Of a DNA stretch of 64,000 bases, positions 8,282 to 16,372 are shown in pieces. The translations under genes were made by a program, and so were the position numbers. Under the pieces are notes generated by a model, which saw only the letters and a list, made by a program, of their open reading frames with translations, ran no database searches and was not told the DNA's origin. How positions within the stretch are numbered: the stretch's first letter is position 1; each line of letters starts with the position of its first letter. The stretch is taken from NCBI GenBank assembly GCA_034521225.1, contig JAXHMR010000025.1:128426-192425 (forward strand). The letters run 5' to 3'. The stretch comes from Woeseia sp034521225 (GTDB taxonomy: Bacteria; Pseudomonadota; Gammaproteobacteria; Steroidobacterales; Woeseiaceae).

Positions 8282-8863
8282 ATGCATTTACCGCACGGCC
8301 CCACAGTGGGCCGGCTCAGCGAACCGCATGAAATACTGTGCGAATCTGTCGGCGCGCTCGTCACGCAGAAAGTACCACGCAGCGACAACCGCACCCGCTG
8401 GGTGTGCGAGTCCTGCGATACGGTGCATTACCAGAATCCGCTGGTCGTCGTCGGCTGTGTGCCGGAGAAGGACGGCCGGATATTGCTGTGCAAGCGCGCG
8501 ATCGAGCCGCGGCACGGCTACTGGACGGTGCCGGCCGGCTTCATGGAACTCGGGGAGACGATCGCCGAAGGCGCGGCGCGCGAGACGCTGGAAGAAGCCT
8601 GCGCCGAGGTCCGCATCGGACATTTATTTGCATCGGTCGACGTCGTCCCCGCCGGCCAGCTGCATCTCTTCTTCACGGCGGAACTGCTTGGCGATTACGC
8701 GGCGGGCGACGAAAGCCTCGACGTGCAGCTCTTCACGGAAGAAGAAGTCCCGTGGGACGACATTGCCTTCAAGAGCGGGCGCTATGCGCTGGAGAAGTAC
8801 TTCGAGGACCGCGGCGCCAACAACGGCGTCCACATCCACGAGATTACGCGTTCACGTATCTAG
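8282..8863 (+). CDS. NUDIX hydrolase, N-terminus possibly disrupted
   Basis: The NUDIX box is clear: G(FMELG)E(TIAEGAA)RE(TL)EE, matching GX5EX7REUXEE. It is preceded by RWVCESCDTVHYQNPLVVVG, the second half of the zinc ribbon common in ADP-ribose/NADH pyrophosphatase-like members. Relatives normally begin MKYC-x-x-CGA. Here MKYC is encoded at 8328 but in another frame, and the expected second Cys is lost. Two extra bases between 8340 and 8352 would explain this. As read, the frame opens at 8282 right after the tRNA and gives 193 residues with a non-standard leader. The catalytic domain is intact; the substrate (a nucleoside diphosphate derivative) cannot be fixed from sequence alone. Confidence 0.85.
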   Translation: MHLPHGPTVGRLSEPHEILCESVGALVTQKVPRSDNRTRWVCESCDTVHYQNPLVVVGCVPEKDGRILLCKRAIEPRHGYWTVPAGFMELGETIAEGAARETLEEACAEVRIGHLFASVDVVPAGQLHLFFTAELLGDYAAGDESLDVQLFTEEEVPWDDIAFKSGRYALEKYFEDRGANNGVHIHEITRSRI

Positions 8864-8884
8864 CCCGGGCGAACCGCGGCGCTG

Positions 8885-9622
8885 TCAGGGCGTGCTTTCC
8901 TCGAGCGCCTGGAACAGCTGGTCAGCGGGCAGGTAGCCACTGACGATCGTGCCATCCTCCAGCACGATAGCCGGCGTACCGCGCAGCCCGACGTCCTGGC
9001 CCATGGCGTAGTGCTTGCTGATCATCGTCGTACCGCAGCTCTTCGACTCGAACTTCTGGTCCAACTTGGCGAGCGTCAGTGCCTCGGCGCGATCGTCGGC
9101 GCACCAGACGCGCTCCGCCGTCGCCCATGATTCCGACGTAGGTCCGTTCCGCGGATACAGCAGGTAGCGTATTTCGATGCCTTTGCCGAGGTATTCATCA
9201 ATCTGCGCATGCAGCCGCCGGCAGTACGTGCAATCGACATCGGTGAATACGTCGACGCGGTGCTTGACCTCGTCCGGTGAAAAGATGATTGCGTCGCCAT
9301 CGGGCACGTTCGCCATCATGTCGCGGCGCGCCTCATTGCGGGCTATTTCGGTCAGGTTGACCTGCCCGTCGAGATCGATCAGGTCGCCCTGCAGCAGGTA
9401 GCGGCCGTCCGCTGAGATGTAGGCAACGATTGCACCCTTGCGAATGGTGTACCAGCCGTCAAGCGGCCCAGCGAAGACATGCTCCGGGCGAATTTCCGGG
9501 AACATATCCGACACTGTCTGGCGCAGTGACTGAAGTGCGGCGTCGGCATCCTGCGCGATCGCCTGCGTGCCGGCCAGCATCAGGACCAGCAGCAGCGCCA
9601 GTCGTACAGCAAATGAATTCAT
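8885..9622 (-). CDS. dsbC: DsbC-type periplasmic thiol:disulfide isomerase
   Basis: DsbC reshuffles wrong disulfides in exported proteins. The 245-residue product from 9622 begins MNSFAVRLALLLVLMLAGT, a signal peptide ending near AQA. The N-terminal dimerisation domain (about 25-85) is followed by a thioredoxin-fold domain with active site CTYC (DVDCTYCRRLH) and the cis-proline loop GLRGTPAIV. A second cysteine pair (WCADD and KSCGT) matches the structural disulfide seen in DsbC relatives. A longer frame to 9655 only adds residues ahead of the signal peptide. Its partner DsbD is not in the window. Confidence 0.94.
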   Translation of the reverse strand: MNSFAVRLALLLVLMLAGTQAIAQDADAALQSLRQTVSDMFPEIRPEHVFAGPLDGWYTIRKGAIVAYISADGRYLLQGDLIDLDGQVNLTEIARNEARRDMMANVPDGDAIIFSPDEVKHRVDVFTDVDCTYCRRLHAQIDEYLGKGIEIRYLLYPRNGPTSESWATAERVWCADDRAEALTLAKLDQKFESKSCGTTMISKHYAMGQDVGLRGTPAIVLEDGTIVSGYLPADQLFQALEESTP

Positions 9623-9840
9623 TAAAAGTATTCCCACGATTGCGTGTCCGGCCAACGCGTCCGGGCCGGGCCTGAGTCAGTCTCGTATCAATAACGGCGG
9701 GAGCGAACGGCGCCTGCCGCACCTACCCTGCCCTGCCAGGAACCGCCGTCTACCAGCCATTCGACACCGGCACCTGCCACCGGTTCCGCGGCGGGGCGAA
9801 GTGTAACAAAGTATTGAGCCTCGCCCGCCAATACTTCCTG
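9623..9840. other. Intergenic stretch with one weak minus-strand reading frame
   Basis: Between dsbC and repeat A1 there is no recognisable gene. On the minus strand a frame of about 55 codons starts at the ATG provided by the end of repeat A1 (MNNPGQEVLAGEAQYFV) and runs to about 9688. It has plausible composition but no known motif. It may be the tail of a gene interrupted by the repeat, or chance. Confidence 0.3.
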
Positions 9841-10030
9841 GCCCGGATTATTCATGAACGGCACGTTGATCGGGGCGGAGGTGTGCCCGGGAGGGCTTTT
9901 CAGGGCTGTGCCGGACAGGGACGTCCGGCACAGAGCGTACAGGGACGTATTCACAGCGTCCCTGAAAAGCCCTCCCCGGGGTGCGCCTCCGCTTACCACC
10001 GCACCAAACCGTTCATGAATAATCCGGGCC
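9841..10030. repeat. Family A palindromic element, copy 1
   Basis: About 190 bp with near-perfect ends: CCTGGCCCGGATTATTCATG at the left and its reverse complement at the right, extending 25 bp. Inside, GAGGGCTTTTCAGGG pairs with CCCTGAAAAGCCCTC, and GTGCCGGAC-AGGGAC-GTCCGGCAC forms a small central hairpin. No reading frame is conserved. It lies between dsbC and xerD, 15 bases from the xerD stop codon. Confidence 0.93.
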
Positions 10031-10045
10031 AGGCTTCAGCAGCAT

Positions 10046-10978
10046 TCAGCCGCGCGGGTGATGACGTCCGTGGAGGTCCTTCAGGCGCTCGCGAGCAACA
10101 TGGGTGTATATCTGCGTTGTCGACAGGTCGCTGTGGCCCAGCAGTAACTGCACGACGCGAAGGTCCGCGCCGCGATTCAGCAAATGCGTGGCAAAGGCAT
10201 GCCGCAGGCTGTGCGGGGACAGCTTCTTCGCGATGCCGGCCTTTTGTGCATAGCGCTTGATGATGTGCCAGAACGCCTGGCGCGTCATCCGGTCGCCGCG
10301 CCGCGTCGGGAACAGGTAATCAGTCTGACGTTCCAGCAGGATTTCCATGCGCGGACCGTCAATGAATTCCTTCATCCATCGTTGTGCCTCTTCACCGAGC
10401 GGAATCAGGCGTTCGCGATCACCCTTGCCGACGATACGCAGCACGCCCTGGTTGAAGTTAACCTGCGATTGCTTCAGGTTGATCAGTTCCGATACGCGCA
10501 GGCCGGTCGCATACAGGAGCTCCAGCATTGCGCGGTCGCGGTGACCAAGCGGTTCATCGGTATTAGGTGCATGCAGCAGCGCATCGACTTCAGCCTCGGT
10601 CAGCGTCTTCGGCAGCGAGCGGCCGATGCGTGGCATTTCGATATCGGCGGTCGGGTCTGAATCCCGCAGGCCCTCGCGCATGATGTAGCGGAAAAATCGC
10701 CGGAAACTCGACAGCTGGCGCGCTGTCGAGCGCGGCTTGGCGCCGCCTTGGACACGTTCCGCGATAAAGTCGAGCAGGTCGGACTTTTGCGCCTTTTCGA
10801 TAGGAATATTGCGCTCCGACAATCCGCGCCAGAGCGTCATCAGGTCGGCGCGATAGGCACCCAGCGTGTTCGTCGATAACCCGCGCTCCATCCAGATGGC
10901 ATCCAGAAAGCGGTCGACCAGCTGTTCGGAACGGCTGCCGGGATCAGTGTCGGACTTTGTCTGCTCTGTGCGTGCCAT
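10046..10978 (-). CDS. xerD: Tyrosine site-specific recombinase XerD
   Basis: XerD with XerC resolves chromosome dimers at dif. The 310-residue product from the ATG at 10978 (MARTEQTKSD) has the SAM-like N-terminal core-binding domain (about 25-110) and the catalytic domain. Catalytic residues are visible: R in ATGLRVSEL, K in GKGDRERLIPL, HxxR in HSLRHAFATHLL, H in LLGHSDLSTTQ, and Y in IYTHV. A longer frame to 11098 adds 40 residues with no family match. XerD is preferred over XerC from overall resemblance only. It is not beside any integrated element, so it is the housekeeping enzyme. Confidence 0.92.
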   Translation of the reverse strand: MARTEQTKSDTDPGSRSEQLVDRFLDAIWMERGLSTNTLGAYRADLMTLWRGLSERNIPIEKAQKSDLLDFIAERVQGGAKPRSTARQLSSFRRFFRYIMREGLRDSDPTADIEMPRIGRSLPKTLTEAEVDALLHAPNTDEPLGHRDRAMLELLYATGLRVSELINLKQSQVNFNQGVLRIVGKGDRERLIPLGEEAQRWMKEFIDGPRMEILLERQTDYLFPTRRGDRMTRQAFWHIIKRYAQKAGIAKKLSPHSLRHAFATHLLNRGADLRVVQLLLGHSDLSTTQIYTHVARERLKDLHGRHHPRG

Positions 10979-11352
10979 GATTACCATCAAGTCAGGAATC
11001 AATTCGTGCCGGTCGGCCACTATTGATTGCACATCACGCAGGTCCGGCTGGTAGCATACGCCGCGAGTTCTGACTCGGCGGGAGCACGCCCGGTGCAACG
11101 TGTATGGTCAACCCAGCGGTTCGCCAAGCGACGGATTTTTCAAGCATTTGAGTATGCTGAGCGCCTCTCCTGCACGGCGTGACCGCTGTCACAGATTCAT
11201 GACAGCATTAACATAACGAGATGTGCGTCACAGTGCGAACCGGGAATCGGGCTGATTGCATGAGCATTATGGCGCCTGTCACGACCCGGTAATGACAAGG
11301 TCACGCTACTGTACCGGCGCAGACTCCTGGCTGCCGCAACCCTGATGGACAC
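10979..11352. other. Intergenic region, no gene seen
   Basis: This 374-bp stretch separates the divergent xerD and acyltransferase genes. I find no convincing coding frame or RNA. Near its right end (about 11321-11340) GGCGCAGACTCCTGGCTGCC resembles the terminus of a family C element in reverse orientation. Confidence 0.5.
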
Positions 11353-12126
11353 ATGACCATGACAGAGATTCTGCGCCGGCTGATCATGGTGCTGTACGGC
11401 CTGTACGCCTGGTTCGCGTTTATCGTCTGCGTTCTGGGCGCGATACTCAGCGCCCTGTTCCTGCCGGGCCTCGCGCGGCGCCGACAGTGGGTGTCCCGGT
11501 TCGCTCGCCTGCCATTCCTGCTCGCCGGCATCCGGACGACGGTGCGGGGCGGCGAACGCCTGCCTGTGCAGCAGTGCATCGTGGTCGCCAATCACGCGAG
11601 TTACCTGGACGGGGTGATCCTGAAGGCGTACCTGCCACCCAGTTTTTCCTATGTCATCAAGGGCGAAATGCAGGCTGTTCCGTTAGTGGGCTTCGTGCTG
11701 CGGCGCATCGGCTCGCGTTTCGTTGATCGCAATACGCCGGCCGGCAGCTCGCGCGATGCCCGGACACTGTTACGGGCAGCAGACAGTGGCGAATCACTGG
11801 CGTTTTTCCCCGAGGGCACATTTATCCGAAAGCCGGGACTGGGCGCGTTTCGTTCGGGCGCATTCGCTGCGGCGATCAAGGGAGACCTGCCGGTGGTGCC
11901 GGTCGTCATCCGCGGCGCAAGGAACATATTACCTGCCGGCGCCTTGCTGCCACGCCGGCACCGGCTGCAGATCGATATCCTGGACCCGCTCGAGGCGCCA
12001 CCAGGGGCGAAAAGCCGCGACCTCGCCGAGATGGCGCGCCAGAGGATTCTTTCGCTATTGGGCGAACCGGACCTCGTGGCGGTGGCGGCAAATGGTTGCC
12101 ATGCATCCCGCGATACGGGAGAGTAG
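11353..12126 (+). CDS. Lysophospholipid acyltransferase (PlsC family)
   Basis: Members transfer an acyl chain to lysophosphatidic acid or related acceptors at the inner membrane. The 257-residue product has an N-terminal hydrophobic hairpin (LYGLYAWFAFIVCVLGAILSALFL). Block I is NHASYLD (the NHxxxxD motif), a glycine/arginine block is RIGSRFVDR, block III is FPEGTF, and block IV is VPVVIRGAR. The C-terminal residues after LLGEPDL are not conserved. The start could also be the ATG at 11359. It is 28 bp upstream of the thiolase gene. The exact acceptor lipid cannot be stated. Confidence 0.88.
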   Translation: MTMTEILRRLIMVLYGLYAWFAFIVCVLGAILSALFLPGLARRRQWVSRFARLPFLLAGIRTTVRGGERLPVQQCIVVANHASYLDGVILKAYLPPSFSYVIKGEMQAVPLVGFVLRRIGSRFVDRNTPAGSSRDARTLLRAADSGESLAFFPEGTFIRKPGLGAFRSGAFAAAIKGDLPVVPVVIRGARNILPAGALLPRRHRLQIDILDPLEAPPGAKSRDLAEMARQRILSLLGEPDLVAVAANGCHASRDTGE

Positions 12127-12154
12127 CCGGCTTCGCCAGGAAACAGAGCAGGTT

Positions 12155-13351
12155 ATGACCGAGGATTCCATTGTAATTGTCGCCGCCCGGCGCACACCGC
12201 TGGGCGCGTTCCAGGGCGCATTTGCCGACGTGAAGGCCACGGACCTGTCGGCGGCCGCGACCCGCAAGGCCCTCGAAGACTCGGGCCTCGAGGCAGACAT
12301 GATTGATGAAGTGCTGCTGGGCTGCGTGCTCCCGGCGGGCCTCGGCCAGGCGCCTGCGCGGCAGGCCGCGCTTGCGGCCGGCCTGCCGCTTGGTGTGCCG
12401 TGCTCAACTGTCAACAAGGTCTGCGGCTCCGGCATGAAGACCGTCATGCTCGGTCACGACCTGATCGTGGCGGGCAGTGCCCAGGTGGTACTCGCCGGTG
12501 GCATGGAATCGATGAGCAATGCGCCGTACCTGATGCCAAAGGCGCGTCGCGGCTACCGCATGGGTCACCAGGAAGTACTTGATCACATGTTTTATGACGG
12601 GCTGCAAAGCCCGTTCGACGGCCACATGATGGGTCACTTCGCCGAACTGACCGCCGCCAAATACGGCTTCACACGAGAGGCGCAGGATGAATTCGCGATT
12701 CGGTCCGTAACGCGCGCACTCGAGGCGTCCGAGCGCGGTGACTTTGACAGTGAAATTGCGCCGGTGACCGTAACGTCCCGCAACGGCGAGACTGTCGTTG
12801 ATGTCGACGAGGGGCCGGGAATGGTCAATCTCGACAAGGTGCCCAATCTGAAACCGGCATTTGCAAAGGACGGCACGGTGACGGCTGCCAGCTCATCGTC
12901 AATCTCGGATGGCGCTGCAAGCCTGATACTGATGCGTGACGTCGATGCATCGCACCACGACATCCAACCGCTTGCCCGGATTCGCGGCCATGCATCGCAT
13001 GCGCAGGAACCGGAATGGTTTACGACGGCGCCGGTGGCCGCGATCAAGGCCTTACAAAAGAAGCTCGGCTGGATGCCGGACAACGTCGATCTCTACGAAA
13101 TCAACGAAGCGTTTGCCTGTGTGACAATGGCCGCGATGAAGGACATCGGCATTCCGCATGAAAAAGTCAATGTGAACGGCGGTTCCTGCGCCCTCGGGCA
13201 TCCGATCGGTGCATCCGGCGCGCGCATCATCGTCACATTGCTGCATGCACTGCGTGCGCGCGGCGGCGGCCGCGGCATTGCCTCACTGTGTATCGGCGGC
13301 GGTGAGGCCGTCGCGATCGGTATTGAAGTCTACAGCCCGGACTATTCATGA
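12155..13351 (+). CDS. Acetyl-CoA acetyltransferase (thiolase)
   Basis: The enzyme condenses or cleaves acyl-CoA at the last step of beta-oxidation or the first of acetoacetyl-CoA use. The 398-residue product from ATG 12155 (MTEDSIVIVAARRTPLG) has the nucleophile Cys in NKVCGSGMK, the His of the GG-A/GH motif in INEAFA, and the second catalytic Cys region GGSCALGHPIGASGAR. The reading frame ends SPDYS, and its TGA (13349-13351) lies inside family A copy 2, so the repeat supplies the last residues and the stop codon. The next gene is a short-chain 3-hydroxyacyl-CoA dehydrogenase, consistent with a short beta-oxidation set. Confidence 0.94.
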   Translation: MTEDSIVIVAARRTPLGAFQGAFADVKATDLSAAATRKALEDSGLEADMIDEVLLGCVLPAGLGQAPARQAALAAGLPLGVPCSTVNKVCGSGMKTVMLGHDLIVAGSAQVVLAGGMESMSNAPYLMPKARRGYRMGHQEVLDHMFYDGLQSPFDGHMMGHFAELTAAKYGFTREAQDEFAIRSVTRALEASERGDFDSEIAPVTVTSRNGETVVDVDEGPGMVNLDKVPNLKPAFAKDGTVTAASSSSISDGAASLILMRDVDASHHDIQPLARIRGHASHAQEPEWFTTAPVAAIKALQKKLGWMPDNVDLYEINEAFACVTMAAMKDIGIPHEKVNVNGGSCALGHPIGASGARIIVTLLHALRARGGGRGIASLCIGGGEAVAIGIEVYSPDYS

Positions 13352-13525
13352 ACGGCACGGCGGTCGGGGCGGAGGCGTGCCCCGGGAGGGCTTTTCAGGG
13401 CTGTGCCGGACAGGGACGTCCGGCACAGAGCGTACAGGGACGTATTTACAGCGTCCCTGAAAAGCCCTCCCCGGGGTGCGCCTCCGCCTACCACCGAAGC
13501 CGAACGTTCATGAATAATCGGGGCC
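13335..13525. repeat. Family A palindromic element, copy 2
   Basis: Left end GCCCGGACTATTCATGAACG, right end CGTTCATGAATAATCGGGGC; the centre is nearly identical to copy 1. It overlaps the last 17 bases of the thiolase gene. The right end runs directly into CAGGAGTCTGCGGG, a piece of the family C terminus. Confidence 0.93.
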
Positions 13526-13565
13526 AGGAGTCTGCGGGAAGGAACAACGTGTAGCGGAGAACACT

Positions 13566-14333
13566 ATGGAATTATCGACAGCACGCGCTGTGATTTCAGG
13601 GGGCGCGTCCGGGCTTGGCCTTGCGACCGCCCAAATGATCATTGACGCTGGCGGCAAAGTCGCACTGCTCGACATCAACGAAGAGCTGGGCCGCGAAAGT
13701 GCCGCGAATCTTGGCAGCAGTGCCGCGTTTTTCGCGACGGACGTTGCCGACGAGAAAGCGGTGCAACGTGCAATCGATGCAGCAGCGGAATTCCTCGGCG
13801 GCATCACGTTCGCTGTGAACTGCGCCGGCATCCTGTTGCCGTCACGGGTCCTGGGACGGGATGGCCCGCTGCCGGCGGCGTCCTTCAGCCGCTCGATCCA
13901 GATCAACCTGGTCGGCTCGTTCATATTGACGAAGGAAGCCGCCAACGTCATGCAGCACAATGAACCAAATTCCGACGGCGAACGTGGCGTCATTATCAAT
14001 ACGGCATCGATTGCGGCGTTTGAGGGCCAGGTCGGCCAGGCCGCCTACTCCGCGTCGAAAGGCGGCGTGATTGGCATGATGCTGCCAATCGCCCGGGAGC
14101 TGGCGCGTTTCGGCATACGCATCAATACGATTGCGCCGGGAATCTTTATGACACCGATGATGGCAAGCCTGCCGGAAGAGGTGCAGAAATCGCTGGGCGC
14201 CCAGATTCCGTTTCCGTCGCGTCTCGGCAAGCCGGAAGAATATGCGCAGCTGGCCGCCAGCATTTATACGAATGCGATGCTGAATGGTGAAACAATTCGG
14301 CTGGATGGCGCTATCCGCATGCAGCCGAAATAG
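13566..14333 (+). CDS. Short-chain dehydrogenase, 3-hydroxyacyl-CoA dehydrogenase type II-like
   Basis: A 255-residue SDR with the Rossmann motif GGASGLGLA near the N-terminus, DI at the NAD-specific position after beta-2 (LLDINE), NCAG in beta-4, and the catalytic Ser, YSASK (Tyr/Lys) and downstream IAPGIFMTPMM. The insert between NCAGILLPSR and the helix, and the overall sequence, resemble the mitochondrial HSD17B10 / bacterial 2-methyl-3-hydroxybutyryl-CoA dehydrogenase group. It follows the thiolase gene with only repeat A2 between them, so it probably supplies the ketoacyl-CoA for that enzyme. An AGCGGAGA ribosome binding site precedes the ATG. Confidence 0.9.
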   Translation: MELSTARAVISGGASGLGLATAQMIIDAGGKVALLDINEELGRESAANLGSSAAFFATDVADEKAVQRAIDAAAEFLGGITFAVNCAGILLPSRVLGRDGPLPAASFSRSIQINLVGSFILTKEAANVMQHNEPNSDGERGVIINTASIAAFEGQVGQAAYSASKGGVIGMMLPIARELARFGIRINTIAPGIFMTPMMASLPEEVQKSLGAQIPFPSRLGKPEEYAQLAASIYTNAMLNGETIRLDGAIRMQPK

Positions 14334-14341
14334 GCGAATCC

Positions 14342-14588
14342 GGTCATTGCAAGGCTGCCATTGGCAGCCGTGGCAATCCGTCGTTGCGAGCCCGCAGGGC
14401 GTGGCAATCTCGGTCCGATTGGCAGAGTCATTATCCGTGCGAGATCGCCACGGCGCTACGCGCCTCGCGACGACGGGGACGGTGCGAGATCGCCACGGCG
14501 CTGCGCGCCTCGCGACGACAGCCGGTGCGAGATCGCCACGGCGCTGCGCGCCTCGCGATGGCGGGGGGCGGTGCTAGCGCGCCTCGCG
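14342..14588. repeat. Family B dispersed repeats, cluster 1 (tandem)
   Basis: Units of the type GTGCGAGATCGCCACGGCGC followed by GCGCGCCTCGCGACGAC occur three times in a row (about 14446-14578) after a more complete unit with GAGCCCGCAGGGCGTGGCAA. Reading frames through it give the low-complexity RASRR/RDRHGA type and are not genes. Confidence 0.9.
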
Positions 14589-14590
14589 AC

Positions 14591-14630
14591 GACGACGGGG
14601 GCGCCCCGTTGTCGGGGCGCCCCCGTCGTC
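14591..14630. terminator. Perfect 18-bp stem hairpin between convergent genes
   Basis: Bases 14591-14608 (GACGACGGGGGCGCCCCG) are the exact reverse complement of 14613-14630, around the loop TTGT. It lies between the ends of the SDR gene (plus strand) and the ETF-QO gene (minus strand, stop at 14633). There is no U-run, so if it ends transcription it does so by structure alone or with Rho, in both directions. Confidence 0.6.
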
Positions 14631-14632
14631 GC

Positions 14633-16294
14633 CTACATCGCCGGATAGTTGGGACCACCGCCGCCTTCCGGCACCGTCCAGACAATATTCTGCGTCGGGT
14701 CCTTGATGTCACAGGCCTTGCAGTGCACGCAGTTCTGCGCGTTGATCTGGAAGCGCTGCTCGCCGTTTGCAGTGACGACTTCGTAGACGCCGGCCGGGCA
14801 GTAACGTTGCGCCGGTTCGTCGTAATTGGGCAGGTTGTATTCAATGGGCACACTGTCGTCCTTCAGTTTCAGGTGCGACGGCTGATCTTCTTCGTGATTG
14901 GTGCTCGACAGGTAGACGGACGACAGCCGGTCAAAACTCAGGACGCCATCCGGCTTCGGATAGTCAATTTCAGGCGCCTCATCCGCCTTTTGCAGGGACT
15001 CGTGATCCGGGACGCGGTTGTGCATCGTGAAAGGCAGCTTGCCGCGAAAGATATTCTGGTCGATCCACGTGAAAGCGGCTCCAAAAAATGTACCGAACTT
15101 GTGCAATGCCGGACTGAAATTGCGCGCCCGGTACAACTCGTCGTAAACCCACGATGCACGAACCGTGTCTTCGAATCCGGTCAGGTCCTGATAGCCGTCA
15201 CCGCCGTCCTTGAGCGCCGAATGAATACTTTCAGCGGCCAGCATGCCTGTCTTCAGCGCTGTGTGTGCGCCCTTGATCCTGACGCCGTTCAGAAAGCCTG
15301 CATCGCAGCCAACCAGCAATCCCCCTGGAAACGTCAATCCTGGCAGTGACTGCAGACCGCCCTTGTTGACGGATCGCGCGCCATAGGCAATGCGCTTTCC
15401 TCCCTCGAGATAATGACTGATGACCGGATGGTGTTTGAAACGCTGAAATTCATGGAACGGGGACAGGTGGGGATTCCGGTAATTCAGCGCGACGATCTGC
15501 CCCACGAACACCTGGTTGTTTGCAGCGTGGTAGAGGAAGCCGCCGCCTTCGGTGCCGTTGTCGAGCGGCCAGCCCATCGTGTGGACGACGCGGCCCTCGT
15601 CGTGCCTGGCCGGATCGATTTCCCAGATCTCTTTCAAACCCAAACCATAGTGCTGTGGATCCGAGTCCTTGCGCAAGTCATATTTTTTGACCAGTGATTC
15701 ACCCAGATTGCCGCGGCACCCTTCCGCGAACACCGTGTACTTGCCGAGCAGCTCGTACCCCGGCTGGTAGGAGTCTTTCGGCTTGCCATCCTTGCCGACG
15801 CCCATGTCGCTGGTAGCGATACCTCGCACGCGCCCTTCATCATCGTAGAGCACCTCCGCCGCGGCGAACCCCGGGAACACGTTGACGCCGAGCGCTTCGG
15901 CGCGATCACCCAGCCACTGGCACAGACGGCCCAGGCTGATGATGTAATTGCCGCGGTTGTGCATCGGCTTTGGAATCAGGAATCCCGGCACCCGGGTCGA
16001 CCCGCTGGCTGAACGCAGGTAGTGAATGATGTCACCGCTGACCTTTGTATCGAGCGGCGCGCCCTGCTCGAGGGCATCGGGAAACAGCTCAAGCAACGCA
16101 CGCGGATCAAAGACATTGCCGGACAGGATGTGACCGCCGATCTCCGAGCTTTTCTCAACCACAGCGACCTCGAGTGCGTCGCCGCTCTTTTCGGCCAGCT
16201 GCATCAGGCGGCATGCCGTAGCCAGTCCTGCGGGACCTGCGCCGACAATGACGACATCAAACTCCATCGCTTCTCGTTCGCTCGTCTCGGGCAT
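14633..16294 (-). CDS. Electron transfer flavoprotein-ubiquinone oxidoreductase
   Basis: ETF-QO passes electrons from reduced ETF (loaded by acyl-CoA dehydrogenases) to ubiquinone at the inner membrane. The 553-residue product has the FAD motif VVIVGAGPAGLATAC, the family's central FAD/quinone region (LGRLCQWLGDRAEALGVNVFPGFAA), and the C-terminal 4Fe-4S domain with NCVHCKACDIKDP. The start is at 16294 (MPETSEREAMEF); the internal ATG at MEFDVV is an alternative. It serves the acyl-CoA dehydrogenases encoded at 34752 and 35993. ETF alpha and beta are not in the window. Confidence 0.96.
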   Translation of the reverse strand: MPETSEREAMEFDVVIVGAGPAGLATACRLMQLAEKSGDALEVAVVEKSSEIGGHILSGNVFDPRALLELFPDALEQGAPLDTKVSGDIIHYLRSASGSTRVPGFLIPKPMHNRGNYIISLGRLCQWLGDRAEALGVNVFPGFAAAEVLYDDEGRVRGIATSDMGVGKDGKPKDSYQPGYELLGKYTVFAEGCRGNLGESLVKKYDLRKDSDPQHYGLGLKEIWEIDPARHDEGRVVHTMGWPLDNGTEGGGFLYHAANNQVFVGQIVALNYRNPHLSPFHEFQRFKHHPVISHYLEGGKRIAYGARSVNKGGLQSLPGLTFPGGLLVGCDAGFLNGVRIKGAHTALKTGMLAAESIHSALKDGGDGYQDLTGFEDTVRASWVYDELYRARNFSPALHKFGTFFGAAFTWIDQNIFRGKLPFTMHNRVPDHESLQKADEAPEIDYPKPDGVLSFDRLSSVYLSSTNHEEDQPSHLKLKDDSVPIEYNLPNYDEPAQRYCPAGVYEVVTANGEQRFQINAQNCVHCKACDIKDPTQNIVWTVPEGGGGPNYPAM

Positions 16295-16372
16295 CGGCTG
16301 GTTTCTCCGCTATGCAAAAATGCAATACTACCAGCCCGAGCGACGGCCCGCGGACCGCACAACCAAACTCCG

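Noticed and set aside
10046..10978. XerD-type recombinase as the integrase of a genomic island next to tRNA-Leu
   Set aside because: The protein has housekeeping XerD length and motifs, is 1.8 kb from the tRNA, and no direct repeat of the tRNA 3' end or phage/plasmid genes are seen in the window.
13348..13554. Short ORFs starting MNN/MNG within family A elements (also at 9814, 34246, 43560, 50827, 51074 and 61024)
   Set aside because: All begin at the ATG in TTCATGAA of the element ends and read the palindrome in several frames; the recurring peptide is explained by DNA repetition.
14384..14853. Long reading frames over the family B tracts (for example at 14384, 19165, 41306, 52224 and 57431)
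   Set aside because: They translate to low-complexity Arg/Ala/Ser sequence that recurs at each repeat cluster in different frames, so they are products of the repeat, not genes.
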